From Stemphylium vesicarium (lineage: Eukaryota > Ascomycota > Dothideomycetes > Pleosporales > Pleosporaceae), in the NCBI GenBank assembly GCA_004380135.1, contig QXCR01000039.1, positions 62,001-126,000 of the forward strand: DNA of 64,000 nucleotides, read 5' to 3'. Positions 11,466 to 22,031 of this stretch are shown in pieces. Made by a program: the position numbers and the translations under genes. Position 1 is the first letter of the stretch, and every line of letters begins with the position of its first letter. Under the pieces are notes generated by a model, which ran no database searches, had not been told where the DNA came from, and saw only the letters and a program-made list of their open reading frames with translations.

Positions 11466-12359
11466 CTAGTCCGTCCAGCCGACATGGTTGGTAGAAGAGG
11501 TTGGAGGAACGACGTTCGCCGCGTACTTTCCACCGGCGTTCCCAGCTGGCGCGTAGTTACAGACAGTGTATTTGTTCATTTTGGATGGTCTGCCGTCAAC
11601 GGTCATGGCAGCACCGCAGTCGAGGGAGACACATCCGACTTTGGTAGTAGCCTTCCAAACCAACTGAGTAAGATGGCCTACTTTCTCAAATACTTCGTGA
11701 GGCAGGCTGGGCTTACCAAACCACGGTACCATAGGGGCAAGCTCGCCATGGTACCAACTCTCTGTGATACCGGCAGTGATGTTAAAGGCATTACCAGAGA
11801 CTGTGAAGAGGTTCTGGCCCTGGCCAGCATGCTTGGGTATGAAGTGTTCGAAATCACATCGGCTGGCGGCGATGCGGGCATTGGCTTCGCATCGAGAGTC
11901 CCATGACAATGGAGCAGCATCGTGGTTGGCGCGGATAGCATTGTGATGGAAGAGCACTGCGGCTTGGTATTCTGGGCCCGTCGAGAGATAGGCTTGATCA
12001 TTGCCTGATATGTGAGCGTCTGCGAGGGCTGTCGGTCTGGAGCTGGGATCTTGATCGGACTCGGGCACCGCAGATGCGAAAGGAGTCGGGTGAGCCTCCG
12101 GGATCATGAATGATGATGAAGATTGGGGTTGAGGCTCAGGCTCAGGCTCAGGCTTTGACAGAGGGCTGACAGTTGGATCTGAGGTAGACGAAAGGGCAAG
12201 AGATGTAGAAGTCGGTAGAAGGTAGTCTTGTGTGAGTGTCACGACGACTGTATGGACAACGACCTCCGTCTCATACACGACCTTGGGCTGCCGAGGATAG
12301 ACTTGAGGCCTGGCAAGGACACTCGCAACTAAGACGGGAGTAAGGAGAGACGAGCGCAT
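11466..12359 (-). CDS. secreted CAP/SCP (PR-1-like, Pry-type) protein
   Basis: Single exon, 297 residues. It begins with a hydrophobic signal peptide (MRSSLLTPVLVASVLA), then a Thr/Ser-rich linker with a PEPEPEPQPQ repeat (residues 70-79), then a CAP domain (about 128-285). The domain shows FHHNAIRANHDAAPLSWD (first His, H139), HLTQLVW (H229), the WYHGE acid (E206) and the Cys pairs C157/C168, C243/C248 and C267. The usual Glu of the GENL motif is Gln here (GQNL, 181-184), so the canonical His/Glu/Glu/His site is altered. Pry proteins of yeast bind sterols and fatty acids, and fungal secreted members can act in host contact. The role here is unknown. The 5' flank is over 1.6 kb before the next gene. 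Confidence 0.88.
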   Translation of the reverse strand: MRSSLLTPVLVASVLARPQVYPRQPKVVYETEVVVHTVVVTLTQDYLLPTSTSLALSSTSDPTVSPLSKPEPEPEPQPQSSSSFMIPEAHPTPFASAVPESDQDPSSRPTALADAHISGNDQAYLSTGPEYQAAVLFHHNAIRANHDAAPLSWDSRCEANARIAASRCDFEHFIPKHAGQGQNLFTVSGNAFNITAGITESWYHGELAPMVPWFGKPSLPHEVFEKVGHLTQLVWKATTKVGCVSLDCGAAMTVDGRPSKMNKYTVCNYAPAGNAGGKYAANVVPPTSSTNHVGWTD

Positions 12360-14037
12360 CTTGTAAAGCTTGCGACGGCGTACGGGCGGGCGTAGCGTAC
12401 CGCTTGTTTGGGATGCTGGTTGGGTGAGGAGTAGACGAACTGCTCACTTGGTCAACAATCATCGTGCGAAAGCAGGTAAGTAGCCAACAATACACATTCA
12501 AATATGACTTCCTCGTAGCTGTAGTGGGTAGTGGGAATGGGGTGGAACTGGTGCTGCTTACCTGTTTGCTGACCCGGTGAAAGATCAGATGTTAATGTGC
12601 GACTGTAGTGCGGCTGAGACTGAGAAGCGAGCGTTGGGGGACGGAATCGGTAATGAGCGTGTTTCCCGTCTATGCAGACTGAAAAGATGGGGAAGAAAAG
12701 GCAAAGGATCAAGGAATGTGGAAAAGAGTGACTGAAGTGGGTGGTGGAGAAAAGTGAGCGACGAAGGTGGGCTGTTTATCAACACAAGCTTAGGCCCAAC
12801 GCAGCCAAGAGGAGGCAAGAGCGACTGCCTTTGAGGTGGCCTGCAAACATCACACGCTTATCGCGACTACCATCATGAGTAAGGTACTGAAGCAAGAATC
12901 ATACTCCTCGTGGCAGTTGAATCCATCCGCTAACGGCTGTTTAGTGACTAGTCGATCGCGATGCAGCCCAAATAGTGATATTAGAGATTGCGCATTCCAA
13001 AAAACTGTCGTTTCAGTCCACAGCAAGGATGCCAGCCTAGGCTCATGAGTGTCGTAACACGTCTGTAGCCACTGCTCCCCGATCTTCTGGGTGAACAGGC
13101 ATTCATACGTACTTGCCTGATCACAGATGCTCTTGCCGACCAAATCCTTACGTCGCGCGTGCTTGTTGAATGATATGCCAGAATGAATACCCAGCTATTC
13201 GTTCGTCATAGTCATGATGCCCATCTGGAACGAGATTTAGAAGCACTACATTCGTATAGGGCGCCAGGGCACATGCGAACTCCGTGGGTCATATATCTCG
13301 TCAGACTCGTCTAGGGAACGTCCCATATTCAATCGGGTTGGACAGCAAGCTAGCATGGTATGCCGAGTCCTTGGTAGTGAAGCCGGATAATCTGGAACTA
13401 TGCGCGGAGGAGGTCAGATGCGATTACCCTCAAGACTATTCGAATAAGAACAGTTGTCGTACAGCACAACAACATTCCCTCTCAAAACTCTTTAAAAGCA
13501 GGGGCTTTCCTTGCAAGATCACCGTTCTAGAAGAAAACTCAGCACAAGGTTCGCAAATTGAAGCTTTTGCCTAGGCTTGCAGCGCAGCCAATTCTCCCCA
13601 GCCCCTAAAATCTGACAGATGATGCAACACTTCTTGCAGGTCGGCGGGAAGTCAATCTTCTCTGGGACAGGCCTCTGCGAGGTGCTCGGCCGACATACCT
13701 AGGTACATGGAACTTCCGCAACTGGAAGTGTGGGTGACATCATGTCGATCCTTCCAACATCATCTCCGCAAACTCTGCGCTGGATTGATGAACTAAGCAT
13801 GTAAAATTGGTGCAGGTCAGAAGGGGTGCAGGTCGCAGAGAACCAAACCTCCGCGCTGCTCCACAGCCATTTGGGCCAGTCGGGGTGACGGAGATTACGT
13901 CGTTGGCGGGGGCGGGGCAACTCGCGAGTCGGCAGCTCTATCGGAGCTCTCCATTGATAACGTCCATAGTTTCGCCGAACGTTGCGCCACCAGAATTCAC
14001 CATAGCTCTTTTTTGTTTTTATTTTTTCTTTCGCTGT
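12360..14037. other. shared upstream region of the CAP gene and the SSP411 gene
   Basis: The two genes diverge from this 1.7 kb. A few open frames under 100 codons are present on both strands, none with recognisable content. The last 100 bp before 14038 contains a T-rich run (TTTTTTGTTTTTATTTTTTC) typical of fungal core promoters. Confidence 0.5.
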
Positions 14038-16488
14038 ATGCCTCCCGTCAGATTCAATCTTCGAGGATCCTGCCGCTCTGCCCGTACTCCCGTCGCGACC
14101 GCGCCTACCCGCCGTGTACCGACCCCAGCTACTGTGACTCCGCCGAACGCATTTCCCGCGCAGCAGCGCAATTTCCGCACCTCTATCCTCAGAATGAACT
14201 CCCACAACAACTCCAGCCATTCTGGCTCTTCGGGCGATGACCTAAAGCTTAAGAATCGCCTGAATGAGAGCCGAAGTCCATATGTTCGAGGTCACATGAA
14301 CAACCCCGTCGCATGGCAAATGTGGGGACCGGAGGCAATTGAGTTGGCGAAGAAGTCGAACAGGCTGATCTTTATCAGCATAGGCTATGCAGCATGTCAT
14401 TGGTGCCATGTTATGGAGCGAGAATCATTCGAAAACGAGGAGGTTGCAAAGCTGCTGAACGAGAACTTCATACCGATAAAGATCGATCGCGAGGAGCGTC
14501 CGGATGTCGATCGCATATACATGAACTATGTTCAGGCGACGACAGGCTCGGGGGGTTGGCCTTTGAACGCCTTCATCACTCCCGACCTCGAACCCATATT
14601 CGGCGGCACATACTGGCCTGGTCCAGGCTCGACCATGGCTATGGGAGAGCATATTGGCTTTGTTGGCATCTTGAAGAAGATCCGGGATGTGTGGAGAGAT
14701 CAGCGGCAAAGGTGTCTTGAGTCGGCAAAGGAGATCACAGCACAACTACGTGATTTTGCTGAAGACGGGAACATTAGCAGGAAAGATGGTGCAGCTCATG
14801 AAGGTCTTGACCTGGACCTGTTGGACGAGGCTTATGAGGTGAGTTCTTCTCCAGCAAACAACACGTTAGTTCTTCTGACAGATTTTTAGCATTTCAAGAA
14901 GAGATACGATCAGACGCACGCAGGTTTCGGCGGCGCACCCAAATTCCCTACTCCCTCGAATCTCCAATTCCTCCTCAAATTATCCCAATTCCCAAATGCG
15001 GTCAAGGAGGTCCTTGGAGCGAAGGATTGCACGTACGCGAAAGACATGGTTTTAGCGACGCTGGATGCGATGAACAAGGGTGGCATACATGATCAGATTG
15101 GTAATGGCTTCGCGAGATACTCGGTCACCAAGGACTGGAGTTTGCCTCATTTCGAGAAGATGCTTTACGACCAGGCCCAGCTACTACCTGTGTATCTGAA
15201 CGCATACCTGATGACAAGGAGTCTTGAACATCTCTCGGCTGTTCACGACATCGCCACTTATCTCACTACTCAGCCCATGCATGCCGAGAGCGGTGGTTTT
15301 TTCTCGTCCGAGGATGCCGACTCGTTGTACCGTCCGAACGACAAGGAAAAGCGAGAGGGAGCCTTTTATGTGTGGACATTGAAGGAGTTACAAGACATTC
15401 TGGGTGAGGGGAATGCCGAGATTGTTGCTAAGTACTACAATGTCAAGGACGAAGGCAACGTCGCTCCCGAACATGACGCACATGACGAGCTCATCAACCA
15501 GAACGTGTTGGCCATCACCTCGACACCCGCAGATCTCGCCAAGCAGTTTGGTCTCTCGGAAGATAAGGTCAATAAAATTCTTACGGAGGGTCGAGAAAAA
15601 TTACTGGCCCATCGCAACAAAGAGCGTCCGCGACCAGGTCTAGACGACAAGATTGTGGTTTCTTGGAACGGCCTTGCCATCGGCGCTCTAGCAAGGACAT
15701 CTGCTGCAATCTTTTCACAAGACGCTACACGCTCGAAACAGTATATGGTTGCAGCTGAGAAGGCCGCTGCCTTCCTCCAAAAATATCTGTACAACCCCGA
15801 CTCCAAGACGCTGATTCGCGTCTGGCGCGAAGGCCCAGGCGATGCACCCGGTTTCGCCGACGACTACGCGTACCTCATATCAGGACTCATCGACCTCTAC
15901 GAAGCAACCTTCAATGACTCATACTTGCAATGGGCGGACGATCTCCAACAAACACAAATCAAGATGTTCTGGGATAAGCAACATCTTGGTTTCTTCTCTA
16001 CACCCGAAGATCAGAAGGACCTGATCATGCGGCTGAAGGACGGCATGGACAACGCTGAGCCAGGCACAAACGGTGTCTCCGCGCAGAATTTGGATCGCTT
16101 GGGCGCGCTATTGGAAGACGAGGATTACACCAAGAAAGCGCGCGACACAGCTTCTGCTTTCGAAGCAGAAATCATGCAACATCCCTTCTTATTCCCTAGC
16201 ATGATGGACGCCGTCGTTGCGGGTAAACTCGGCATCAAGCATTCAGTCATCACAGGCGAAGGACAGAAGGTCGACGAGTGGCTGCAAAGGTACCGCGAGC
16301 GACCTGCTGGTCTCGGTACGATCAGCAGGGTGGGCAAAGGTTCAGGTGAATGGTTGAAGTCAAGAAACGTGTTGGTCAAGAGCATGGATGCGAGTAAAGA
16401 GGGTGTGATGCTTTGTGAAAACGGCGCTTGTAGAGACGCGCTGAGCATGGACATGGGCAGTCTGGGGGATGCAGTGTCCAAGGTTTGA
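14038..16488 (+). CDS. SSP411/YyaL-type thioredoxin-fold protein (DUF255), probably mitochondrial
   Basis: Exons 14038-14838 and 14890-16488 (51-nt intron) give 799 residues. The N-terminal thioredoxin-like DUF255 domain (about 70-230) has the conserved NPVAWQMWGPEA, the CxxC site CHWC (C120, C123) in GYAACHWCHVMERESFE, DREERPDVD and GSGGWPLNAFITP. The remainder is the (alpha/alpha)6 barrel-like region with FGGAPKFPTPSN, GGIHDQIGNGFARYSV, LPHFEKMLYDQAQL and DDKIVVSWNGLAIGAL. The human relative is SPATA20; molecular function is not settled in the family. The first 52 residues are Arg/Ser/Thr-rich with no acidic residue, which suggests a mitochondrial presequence. A second ATG at codon 53 (14194) would give a cytosolic form. 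The frame extends upstream to 13807, but 14038 is the first ATG giving a targeting-type N-terminus. Confidence 0.9.
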
Positions 16489-17365
16489 GGGGAAGCTGAT
16501 ATATACCATGGATGGCATGATGTACGGCGTTATATATGAGCACATGAGCATTGAATCCAAAGGATACACAGATCAGGAAGGCTTTGTGCAGGCTTGTGTG
16601 CTTGGATAGCAGCTGTTTCGAGACGTGAGGTGACGATTTGATGTGACGTCATGGGCGCGGCTCTGAGCTACGCTGATTCGATCTCCCTGACGGAACGTTT
16701 TCCGCCAATGCGCAACTTCACTCCCTTCTTTCCTTTGACACTCCGACATCGCGCAGGAATCCTTCTAACGTCCGTGGTAACTTTTCCTGTCTCCTGTAGC
16801 CATCCAATTGTACGGGTTGGCCACGTATGGCCACGTCGACGTGAAAAACTGCCCTAAAATAGAGAGAGAGAAGGGAGGAAAACTCGAGCGTTCGACAAGA
16901 AGTGAGATGTTGGAAATGGTTGAAATGGAGATGAGATGTATGCCAAGGAGACAACCTGATTTCGACTATGGTACTGGGGACGAAAAACCCTTCTCGCGAA
17001 GCTGGCAACTCCATCCTCCATACACTCACCAAATCGAAATTCGACCCTAAAGCAGTCTTTGAAGTGATTTCACCGGTACCACGCTCCATGACACTTGGAC
17101 TCTATCGCCTCGATTCTCAACGAAGCGAATCTAGAATAGAGATCAATGCAGAGGAGACTTGCGCTCAGATCATAATCAGTGGCAGTACTGGTGATGATGA
17201 AGGGACGCGTAAGGGTCTTTCACGGTGAGAGTCACGTCACAAACCAATCAAACTATCGCGCCTTGACCACACAAATCTTCCGCCAGAGATCTACCGCCAA
17301 CTCTCTCACGTCGCTATTGGAAGAGCACTCGCCACGGACTATTCTTGCGAAGGACAAGAGCTACA
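16489..17365. other. intergenic
   Basis: 3' flank of the SSP411 gene and promoter of the F-box-like gene. No supported gene; a few short frames on both strands are treated as random. Confidence 0.5.
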
Positions 17366-18979
17366 ATGTCGACCGTCCCTCAGGAGCGATGCGGCCACCT
17401 TACTAATCTGCCTACGGAGCTCAAGTGCGCGATCGCACGGTACAAATGCATACTCAAGAATCACAAAGCACTTTCACTCGTCAGCAAGGCCTGGGCGGAA
17501 GTGGTTTTACCCCTCATGTGGGAGACCTTCACCACGGATCTGATCAAGAACCCACAACGCGATATACGAGGCATAGCTCATCCAGCTTCCAACATCATCA
17601 ATCATGTTCGCAACATAAAAATGCTCGACAGAGACATGGCAGAACATGAGGACGATCCTCTCCCGCTGCTACTGGCAGCCATTCCACGGGGACAGTGGCG
17701 CAAATTCGAGAGCAGAAAAGGCGTCTCATACAGCACGCTTGAGCTCATGCTCTATACTCACCCGATCCTCCAAGAGCTTATTATCCCCGTTTCTGCGCAG
17801 TCCAAGCTACTGGAGTCGCCATGGACAGCAGGCTTCTTTCACAGGCTGTCGCACATGCATATCTCCATTGAAACGCTCCAAGATGGAGGCTTCCAGACAT
17901 TGTGGACACAGAGCCCTAGATTGAAGTATCTTCTCATCATATCCCCTCAGTCCTCAATGCTGCACGGAACGCATTTAGATGCCGCATTGCCTTCTCGACA
18001 TCAAGGTTCTGAGGTGGACACATTGGAACCCGAAAAACTCCGATTGACCTCCTTGGACATCAGCATTGTTCTAATTTCCACGATTATCCCCACTATGCTT
18101 CAAAAGATTGATGTCTTCGCTCTTCACCGGCTCAACTTTGTCGGAACCGCCGATTTACAAGCGCTAGTGGACGCCATGAGCACACAATACCAACAAGGCA
18201 AACCTTCGCTTCAGAAACTGAGAATCTGTAGAATGGGCAAGGAACTATCCGATAACCTGATGTTGAGCTTTATAAGGTTCTTGCTCTCCTTTCACGGCCT
18301 TGAAGAGCTCCATATCCACTACAACGACAGCGTGAAGATTGAAGTCGACGGCATCATCAACCATGGCGGGACCCTCACCAGCCTCTCCGTCTTCAACGGT
18401 GGTATTCACCGCCAAGATAGCACTCGTTGCTGGAGCGCTGGAGATCTACGCAGAGTTGCCATTGCGTGCCCGCGGCTCGAACAACTTTGCCTGAACTTGT
18501 ACGAAATAGAGCCTGATAGACCGGAAGATGATTACTTGAGCTCTGATCCTGTGCAACAGATTGCGCCAACGGAGTTCGAAGATGCACTCAGTGTCATAGC
18601 CAGTATGCGCAATCTACAAGTCTTACGACTGACGAACCCGCCCAACTACCGTAAAGCATACTGCCGTCCGGGAGAACTCTTCCGCTTCTTCCGACGAACT
18701 CTTAAAGTTGGCGAGCAGCGATATGCCTTTCAGGCTCGAGCAGACGGCCTCATGCGCTACCTCGGTGATCGGGGCTCGAACATCAGACTTCTGGCCTTTT
18801 CCCCTGTCGAAAACCTGGCAGGCGTCCAGCCCGCGGACAAGAACAGTGATGTCTGGCCAGACTACTTCTACTATCGTGAGAGGATGAAGGGTGACCGCGG
18901 CGCAGACATTTGCATTGCTAGACCGCTGGCCAATTGGAGAAAAGAGGTGCCTCATGCAACGATCATGGGACACAGGTGA
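17366..18979 (+). CDS. F-box-like protein
   Basis: Single exon, 537 residues, starting at the first ATG (MSTVPQERCG). Residues about 12-55 form an F-box: LTNLPTELKCAIARY, then HKALSLVSKAWAEVVLPLMW. The rest has scattered leucine-rich stretches (LQKLRICRMG, LEELHIHYND, TSLSVFNGG, LEQLCLNLYEIE, LQVLRLTNPP) spaced like degenerate LRRs, as in many fungal F-box/LRR proteins. Such proteins act as substrate adaptors of SCF (Skp1-Cul1) ubiquitin ligases; the substrate cannot be guessed. Related debris lies 6 kb away on the other strand (10690-11174), consistent with a fast-expanding fungal F-box family. Confidence 0.8.
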   Translation: MSTVPQERCGHLTNLPTELKCAIARYKCILKNHKALSLVSKAWAEVVLPLMWETFTTDLIKNPQRDIRGIAHPASNIINHVRNIKMLDRDMAEHEDDPLPLLLAAIPRGQWRKFESRKGVSYSTLELMLYTHPILQELIIPVSAQSKLLESPWTAGFFHRLSHMHISIETLQDGGFQTLWTQSPRLKYLLIISPQSSMLHGTHLDAALPSRHQGSEVDTLEPEKLRLTSLDISIVLISTIIPTMLQKIDVFALHRLNFVGTADLQALVDAMSTQYQQGKPSLQKLRICRMGKELSDNLMLSFIRFLLSFHGLEELHIHYNDSVKIEVDGIINHGGTLTSLSVFNGGIHRQDSTRCWSAGDLRRVAIACPRLEQLCLNLYEIEPDRPEDDYLSSDPVQQIAPTEFEDALSVIASMRNLQVLRLTNPPNYRKAYCRPGELFRFFRRTLKVGEQRYAFQARADGLMRYLGDRGSNIRLLAFSPVENLAGVQPADKNSDVWPDYFYYRERMKGDRGADICIARPLANWRKEVPHATIMGHR

Positions 18980-19363
18980 TTCTGCTGTGGTAGCGTTGAA
19001 ATCTCAGGAAGAAGAACAATAGAGTAGAAAAGAGTTGTCAAAAAATGTTCCTCATGTATCAAAGTAGACGTATACCGTTGCCAGATTAAGCATCTGTCAT
19101 TTGTCACTCAACGTAGCCTGGCAACCACATAAGCCAATCATTTCAGCAAGATTGCACATTGGCTGGTATGTTCGTATACAGCATCTAACAAGTCCATCCT
19201 GTAGCAAATTTTATACATCTGACAGGTGATGTTCTTCAGGTTGCCTAGTAGTGAGTACCTAAGCAGTGCAAAAACAGGTGACGGTTCCCCACATTCAAGG
19301 TGAGTGGACTGGTGCGATTACAAGGCGCACAAAATGGCAAAAAAAGAAAGTAATGGACAGGAT
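18980..19363. other. intergenic, F-box gene 3' flank
   Basis: No gene seen. Contains the T-run used to end the tRNA (see tRNA entry). Confidence 0.5.
19339..19345 (-). terminator. RNA polymerase III T-run terminator of tRNA-Ile
   Basis: A run of seven T on the minus strand, 18 nt after the tRNA 3' end, fits a Pol III stop signal. Confidence 0.8.
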
Positions 19364-19436
19364 GGTCACTACGAGGGTCGAACTCGCGACCTTGGCGTTA
19401 TTAGCACCACGCTCTAACCAACTGAGCTAAGCGACC
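19364..19436 (-). tRNA. tRNA-Ile (anticodon AAT)
   Basis: The minus strand reads as a complete 73-nt cloverleaf. Acceptor GGTCGCT pairs with AGTGACC, with one G-U pair. The D arm is GCTCAGTTGGTTAGAGC, the anticodon arm TGGTG-CTAATAA-CGCCA gives anticodon AAT, and the T arm is GCGAG-TTCGACC-CTCGT. A and B boxes are both intact and there is no intron. CCA is not encoded, as usual in eukaryotes. A seven-T terminator follows on the minus strand (19339-19345). Confidence 0.97.
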
Positions 19437-19889
19437 GTGTTGCTGTTTTTGCTTCGATGGGAAGAACCATCATTACATACATAATGATCGCATCCAAATG
19501 GCGCTTGGAAGGCCAAACAAGATGGGTCGTGGACGGTAGCAAAGTTTGTGGTGGAAGCGGGGCTGAGGCAAAGGAAGGTGGGGGTCGTCAAACCATCTCG
19601 GACTGCTCCTGCCATTGTAATTAGCCCGTGACGTACATGAAAAAACAGGAACGCAAGCAAAATCTTAGTGCATATGCAGTAGTATTATCGCTAAATGCGC
19701 TATAGTGACGCAAAGATTGTACGTTATGCTCGCTCGTCGTAGCCTCGTTCTAAGCATTGAGGGCTAAATGCGTGAATGCTGCAGACTGCTCATGCAATGC
19801 TTTTCCATACTCCAGACTCCGGCTTCGTAAAAACAAGCAAGCTCAGAGTGATCCATATTCCATCGCACAATCCAGAAGCGAACTGTGCT

Positions 19890-21605
19890 TTACCAATCCT
19901 TCTCTATTGAGGCAGTGAGCGACACTGATGCCATGGTGTCAATGGTTTGCGCTAAAGGTGTCTGTGACAGGGGAGTCTGCGACAAAGGTGTGTTAGCCCT
20001 ACTTGCAGCAGCCGCGGCGTTGGCCTGCTTGTTTTTCTTGTTCTTCTTCTTACTCGGTGTGGAAGCAGAAACCTTGCTGGTCATCTCACCACCACCCGCG
20101 GCATTGTCAGGCCAATCGAAAGTCCAGGCACCACCTTCCTTGAAAGGCTGTTTGTTGATGAATTGGGAAACGTCCGACTGGCGCCTCAGTGCTTCCAGAT
20201 AACCAGCGACCTCGCGCAGTATATCACCTTGCATCTGCTCGGGCGTAGCCGAGAACTCGGGGATCTCGAGAAGATTATGGGGCTGGGCGCTCGCTTTGAT
20301 GGATGAGTCGTCAATGAGAACCGTATTGTGCTGACCGAAGCAACCGCCAGTCTCGTACTCTGGATGATATGACTGAATCTGACTTCGGCTCCATACCAGC
20401 TTCAAGTTCTTGTATACTTGAACATTCTGCTGGTAGTTTGCCGGCGATAGTCCGAAGCTGTCCCGCGCCCACTGTGCTACTAGTTTCGACCGCAGATCGT
20501 TATCCAGAGCCTGACTGACTAGCGACTTTACATTGTCTGGCCTAGCGCTGGACCACACCATGACTTTGAAGTTCTCAAACAGATAGCGTAAGAAGGGCTT
20601 CAGGAACGGACGTTCGATCATGGTCTTCGCATTGCGGTTGGGTCGGAAGAGGACGGTGCCGTTGAGGTCTAGAATCACCAACATCTGGCCAGGGTTCTCG
20701 GTGGGTGACGGTTCCCCAGCGGCCTGGTCAATGTATTCTTGTGTGGGTTGCGGGGCAGGAAGCATGATCTTCTCGTCGCCGTATCGTCCTTTCTTTTCGC
20801 TGGCGGGGGTGGCGGCCTTGGAGGGCTTAGAAGCACTGTGACATTTGTTAATCCGGGAACACACGGCATCAAAAGAAGCAATGCGGTGGAGGGTACCATA
20901 CTCTTTCTGCTTGGCGTGCCCGTTGGCAGCAAGCCCAGACTTTGACTTCTTGCCTGGAGGAGTTGGCGCCCTGTGAGAATTAGCATTGCGGTTCTTTGAC
21001 TTTAGACCCTTGAACAAGGTATCGAAAGCGTACTGTATGTCGTCGTTCCTCGCACCATATGGGAAGTTCGCCTGCGAGTGCATGGTATGATGATGCGCCC
21101 GATTCGCGAACATCTGTTGCGGTGGATGGTGCATGAACGGCGGAGGCCCATGGTGCGCCGGATGACTATACGGAGGCTGTCCAAAGGGTGGAGGCCCATG
21201 ATGCTGATGCTGCTGATGATGATGATGCTGCTGCTGCATGTGCGGAGGCGGACGTCCTGCGAAAGCGTCGGGGCCCGGAGGGAAGTTTGGCGGCGGCGGT
21301 GCATGATGTCCATAACCGCTGTGCATCATCCACTGATGGTACGCCTGCGCCTGATGATGGGCCGCATAGTCGTTGTACGCCTGCGGACTGTTGAACATGT
21401 GCGGGGGGTGCTGCGGCGGTGGCGGTGGAGGCGGCGGGAAGTTGGAGTTCCACGGCGCGCCCGGCAGTCCGTATGGGCCTGGGGGTGCTTGAGGAGGGGG
21501 AGGTGGTGGAGGAAGCTGGTTCTCGAATGCACCGAAATTCTGCTCGCGACGGTCGAAGCCGCCGGGCTGGAAAGGCAGCGCATTCGGGTTCCAGGAGTCG
21601 CTCAT
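19890..21605 (-). CDS. NIF/FCP1-homology (HAD-type) domain protein with a DLNGT catalytic motif
   Basis: Proposed exons 20902-21605 and 19890-20835 give 549 residues. The 66-nt intron (GTATGG donor, TTAAC branch, CACAG acceptor) is a stop-free multiple of three, so retention would add 22 residues. The N-terminal half is Pro/His/Gln-rich and disordered (poly-Pro runs, a HHHHQQHQHH stretch). The C-terminal half is an FCP1-homology domain: MLVILDLNGTVLFRP (motif I), VMVWSSARPDNV (motif II Ser), KLVWSRSQ (Lys) and HNTVLIDDSS (motif III). Motif I has Asn where active HAD phosphatases have the second Asp (DxDxT), so catalysis may be weak or absent. A lysine-rich tail ends the protein. An upstream ATG at 21755 would add 50 low-complexity residues; 21605 is preferred because the region upstream is promoter shared with RRP36. 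Confidence 0.82.
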   Translation of the reverse strand: MSDSWNPNALPFQPGGFDRREQNFGAFENQLPPPPPPPQAPPGPYGLPGAPWNSNFPPPPPPPPQHPPHMFNSPQAYNDYAAHHQAQAYHQWMMHSGYGHHAPPPPNFPPGPDAFAGRPPPHMQQQHHHHQQHQHHGPPPFGQPPYSHPAHHGPPPFMHHPPQQMFANRAHHHTMHSQANFPYGARNDDIQYAFDTLFKGLKSKNRNANSHRAPTPPGKKSKSGLAANGHAKQKEYGTLHRIASFDAVCSRINKCHSASKPSKAATPASEKKGRYGDEKIMLPAPQPTQEYIDQAAGEPSPTENPGQMLVILDLNGTVLFRPNRNAKTMIERPFLKPFLRYLFENFKVMVWSSARPDNVKSLVSQALDNDLRSKLVAQWARDSFGLSPANYQQNVQVYKNLKLVWSRSQIQSYHPEYETGGCFGQHNTVLIDDSSIKASAQPHNLLEIPEFSATPEQMQGDILREVAGYLEALRRQSDVSQFINKQPFKEGGAWTFDWPDNAAGGGEMTSKVSASTPSKKKNKKNKQANAAAAASRANTPLSQTPLSQTPLAQTIDTMASVSLTASIEKDW

Positions 21606-22031
21606 ACTGGCGCTTGAGGCGGATTCAGTGAGCGTGTGCTCGGGGGACGTGCTATCTCGACCTGCGGTGGTCTTGGAGTTGGCGATGTTAGTGGAAGAAG
21701 TTGCGACTGGAGCGCAGTGGGGGATGCTGTACCGAGCTGACGCGACTGCGGCCATGGAGCACGTGCGTTGGCGGTGGCCGCTCGGCGACAAGAGATGTGT
21801 GAGAAGTGAGGAGGACGGTGAGGTGACGATGAAGTGCCCGAAGCATGAGCCCAGGTAGTGACGCCTAAAGAAATTTGGGCGCGCAGTTGCCTGTATGTCA
21901 GCCCTATCGGCGAATCGAAACCCCGGCAGCCAAGTGGGGTCCACCAAAAAGTCGGGTAGCCTGGGGATACTTTCGCGACGCTCCGCTCCGTTGCAGGAAC
22001 AAGATACTGGATTACGAGACCGAAATTCACC
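21606..22031. promoter_or_regulatory. bidirectional promoter between the NIF-domain gene and RRP36
   Basis: The two genes start back to back about 425 bp apart, so this segment must hold both promoters. I could not pick out a named factor site or TATA box. A minus-strand frame stays open through the interval, which makes the NIF-gene start uncertain. Confidence 0.55.
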
